NCBI GenBank assembly: GCA_030638385.1
Contig: DAOWES010000013.1
Coordinates: forward strand, 1 to 5,619
Direction: 5' to 3'
From: Candidatus Cloacimonadota bacterium
GTDB lineage: Bacteria > Cloacimonadota > Cloacimonadia > Cloacimonadales > TCS61
Length of the DNA stretch: 5,619 nt
Shown here in pieces: positions 5,489-5,619 of this stretch (position 1 is the first letter of the stretch; every line of letters starts with the position of its first letter). Both the position numbers and the translations under genes were made by a program. The notes under the pieces are model-generated. The model searched no databases. It saw only the letters and a program-made list of their open reading frames with translations, and was not told the DNA's origin.

Positions 5489-5619
5489 TGTCATTAAATA
5501 AAGATGGTAACAATTCTGTTGGTTCAGAGGCGGTTATGGCACGTTGCAGCATAGCACTATGGTACCTTATTGTGCTGGCTGGGGCCGGGTTGCTCTATGT
5601 TTTTACCTGTGCGCCGGGT
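5488..5619 (+). CDS. N-terminus of a membrane protein, possibly DUF2723-like, cut by the window edge
   Basis: Forty-four codons run open from ATG 5488 to the window end. A transmembrane helix lies at about residues 20-40 (SIALWYLIVLAGAGLLYVF), followed by TCAPG. This resembles the start of DUF2723-type multi-spanning proteins, which open with a first helix and a short L-(A/T)-P-G-like turn; that assignment is recollection of the family pattern, not a search result. There are two possible starts. The ATG at 5488 overlaps the previous stop (TAATG). The ATG at 5536 has AGAGG five bases upstream and would remove 16 polar residues. Its base composition differs from the rest of the window. Confidence 0.45.
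   Translation, partial: MSLNKDGNNSVGSEAVMARCSIALWYLIVLAGAGLLYVFTCAPG

Noticed and set aside
5399..5494. A minus-strand ATG at 5494 as a possible frameshifted start of the cyclase
   Set aside because: It is in another frame and ends in TAA after about 32 codons. Reaching the cyclase would need a frameshift, and the plus-strand reading explains this stretch better.
1..5619. CRISPR arrays, insertion sequences, retrons or toxin-antitoxin pairs
   Set aside because: No regularly spaced repeats, transposase, reverse transcriptase or small toxin/antitoxin-like genes were seen on either strand.

Overview
The window is AT-rich bacterial DNA. The part I counted, 5101-5400, has 84 G/C in 300 bases, or 28%. 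The gene content is a PilT-type motor ATPase, a signal peptide plus helix-hairpin-helix plus outer-membrane barrel protein, a small porin-like protein and a GGDEF enzyme. This suggests a didermic, uncultured-lineage bacterium near Cloacimonadota, Bacteroidota or Fibrobacterota. That placement is inferred from protein style only; no marker gene is present.

Left edge (1-320): a minus-strand tRNA cluster. A complete tRNA-Lys(UUU) is followed by tRNA-Glu(UUC) and a textbook intrinsic terminator. Beyond the terminator a second, identical tRNA-Lys begins behind its own related leader and runs off the left edge. Positions 293-595 hold no convincing gene. They hold the tRNA leader, an imperfect inverted repeat (357-408), two abutting short palindromes (525-555) and the ribosome binding site of the next gene.

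Middle (596-4448): a plus-strand PilT-like type IV pilus retraction ATPase with an unusual Asp box and an N-terminal extension. It faces a minus-strand pair, a small outer-membrane beta-barrel protein followed by a larger helix-hairpin-helix/barrel protein. The pair overlap by 17 bases. The two opposing transcription units meet at a shared TTAA, where both stop codons overlap and no terminator lies between them.

Right part (4449-5619): a minus-strand diguanylate cyclase whose catalytic domain is complete, with GGDEF and an RxxD I-site. Its frame stays open well past the first usable start codon (TTG at 5051), to 5480, with no ATG, GTG or TTG. The added stretch looks like a His-rich helical sensor domain, possibly related to the zinc-binding CZB domain. 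At about 5410-5425 the base composition jumps to 48% G/C (95 of 199 bases in 5421-5619). From there the plus strand carries the tail of one gene overlapping the start of another (TAATG), with a hydrophobic N-terminus resembling DUF2723-type membrane proteins. The simplest reading is a junction, either an assembly chimera or a real recombination, that removed the 5' end of the cyclase gene.

Functionally, the type IV pilus motor, the outer-membrane proteins and the c-di-GMP enzyme fit a surface or motility theme. The sequence itself gives only adjacency. I found no CRISPR array, transposase, integrase, toxin-antitoxin pair or defence system.
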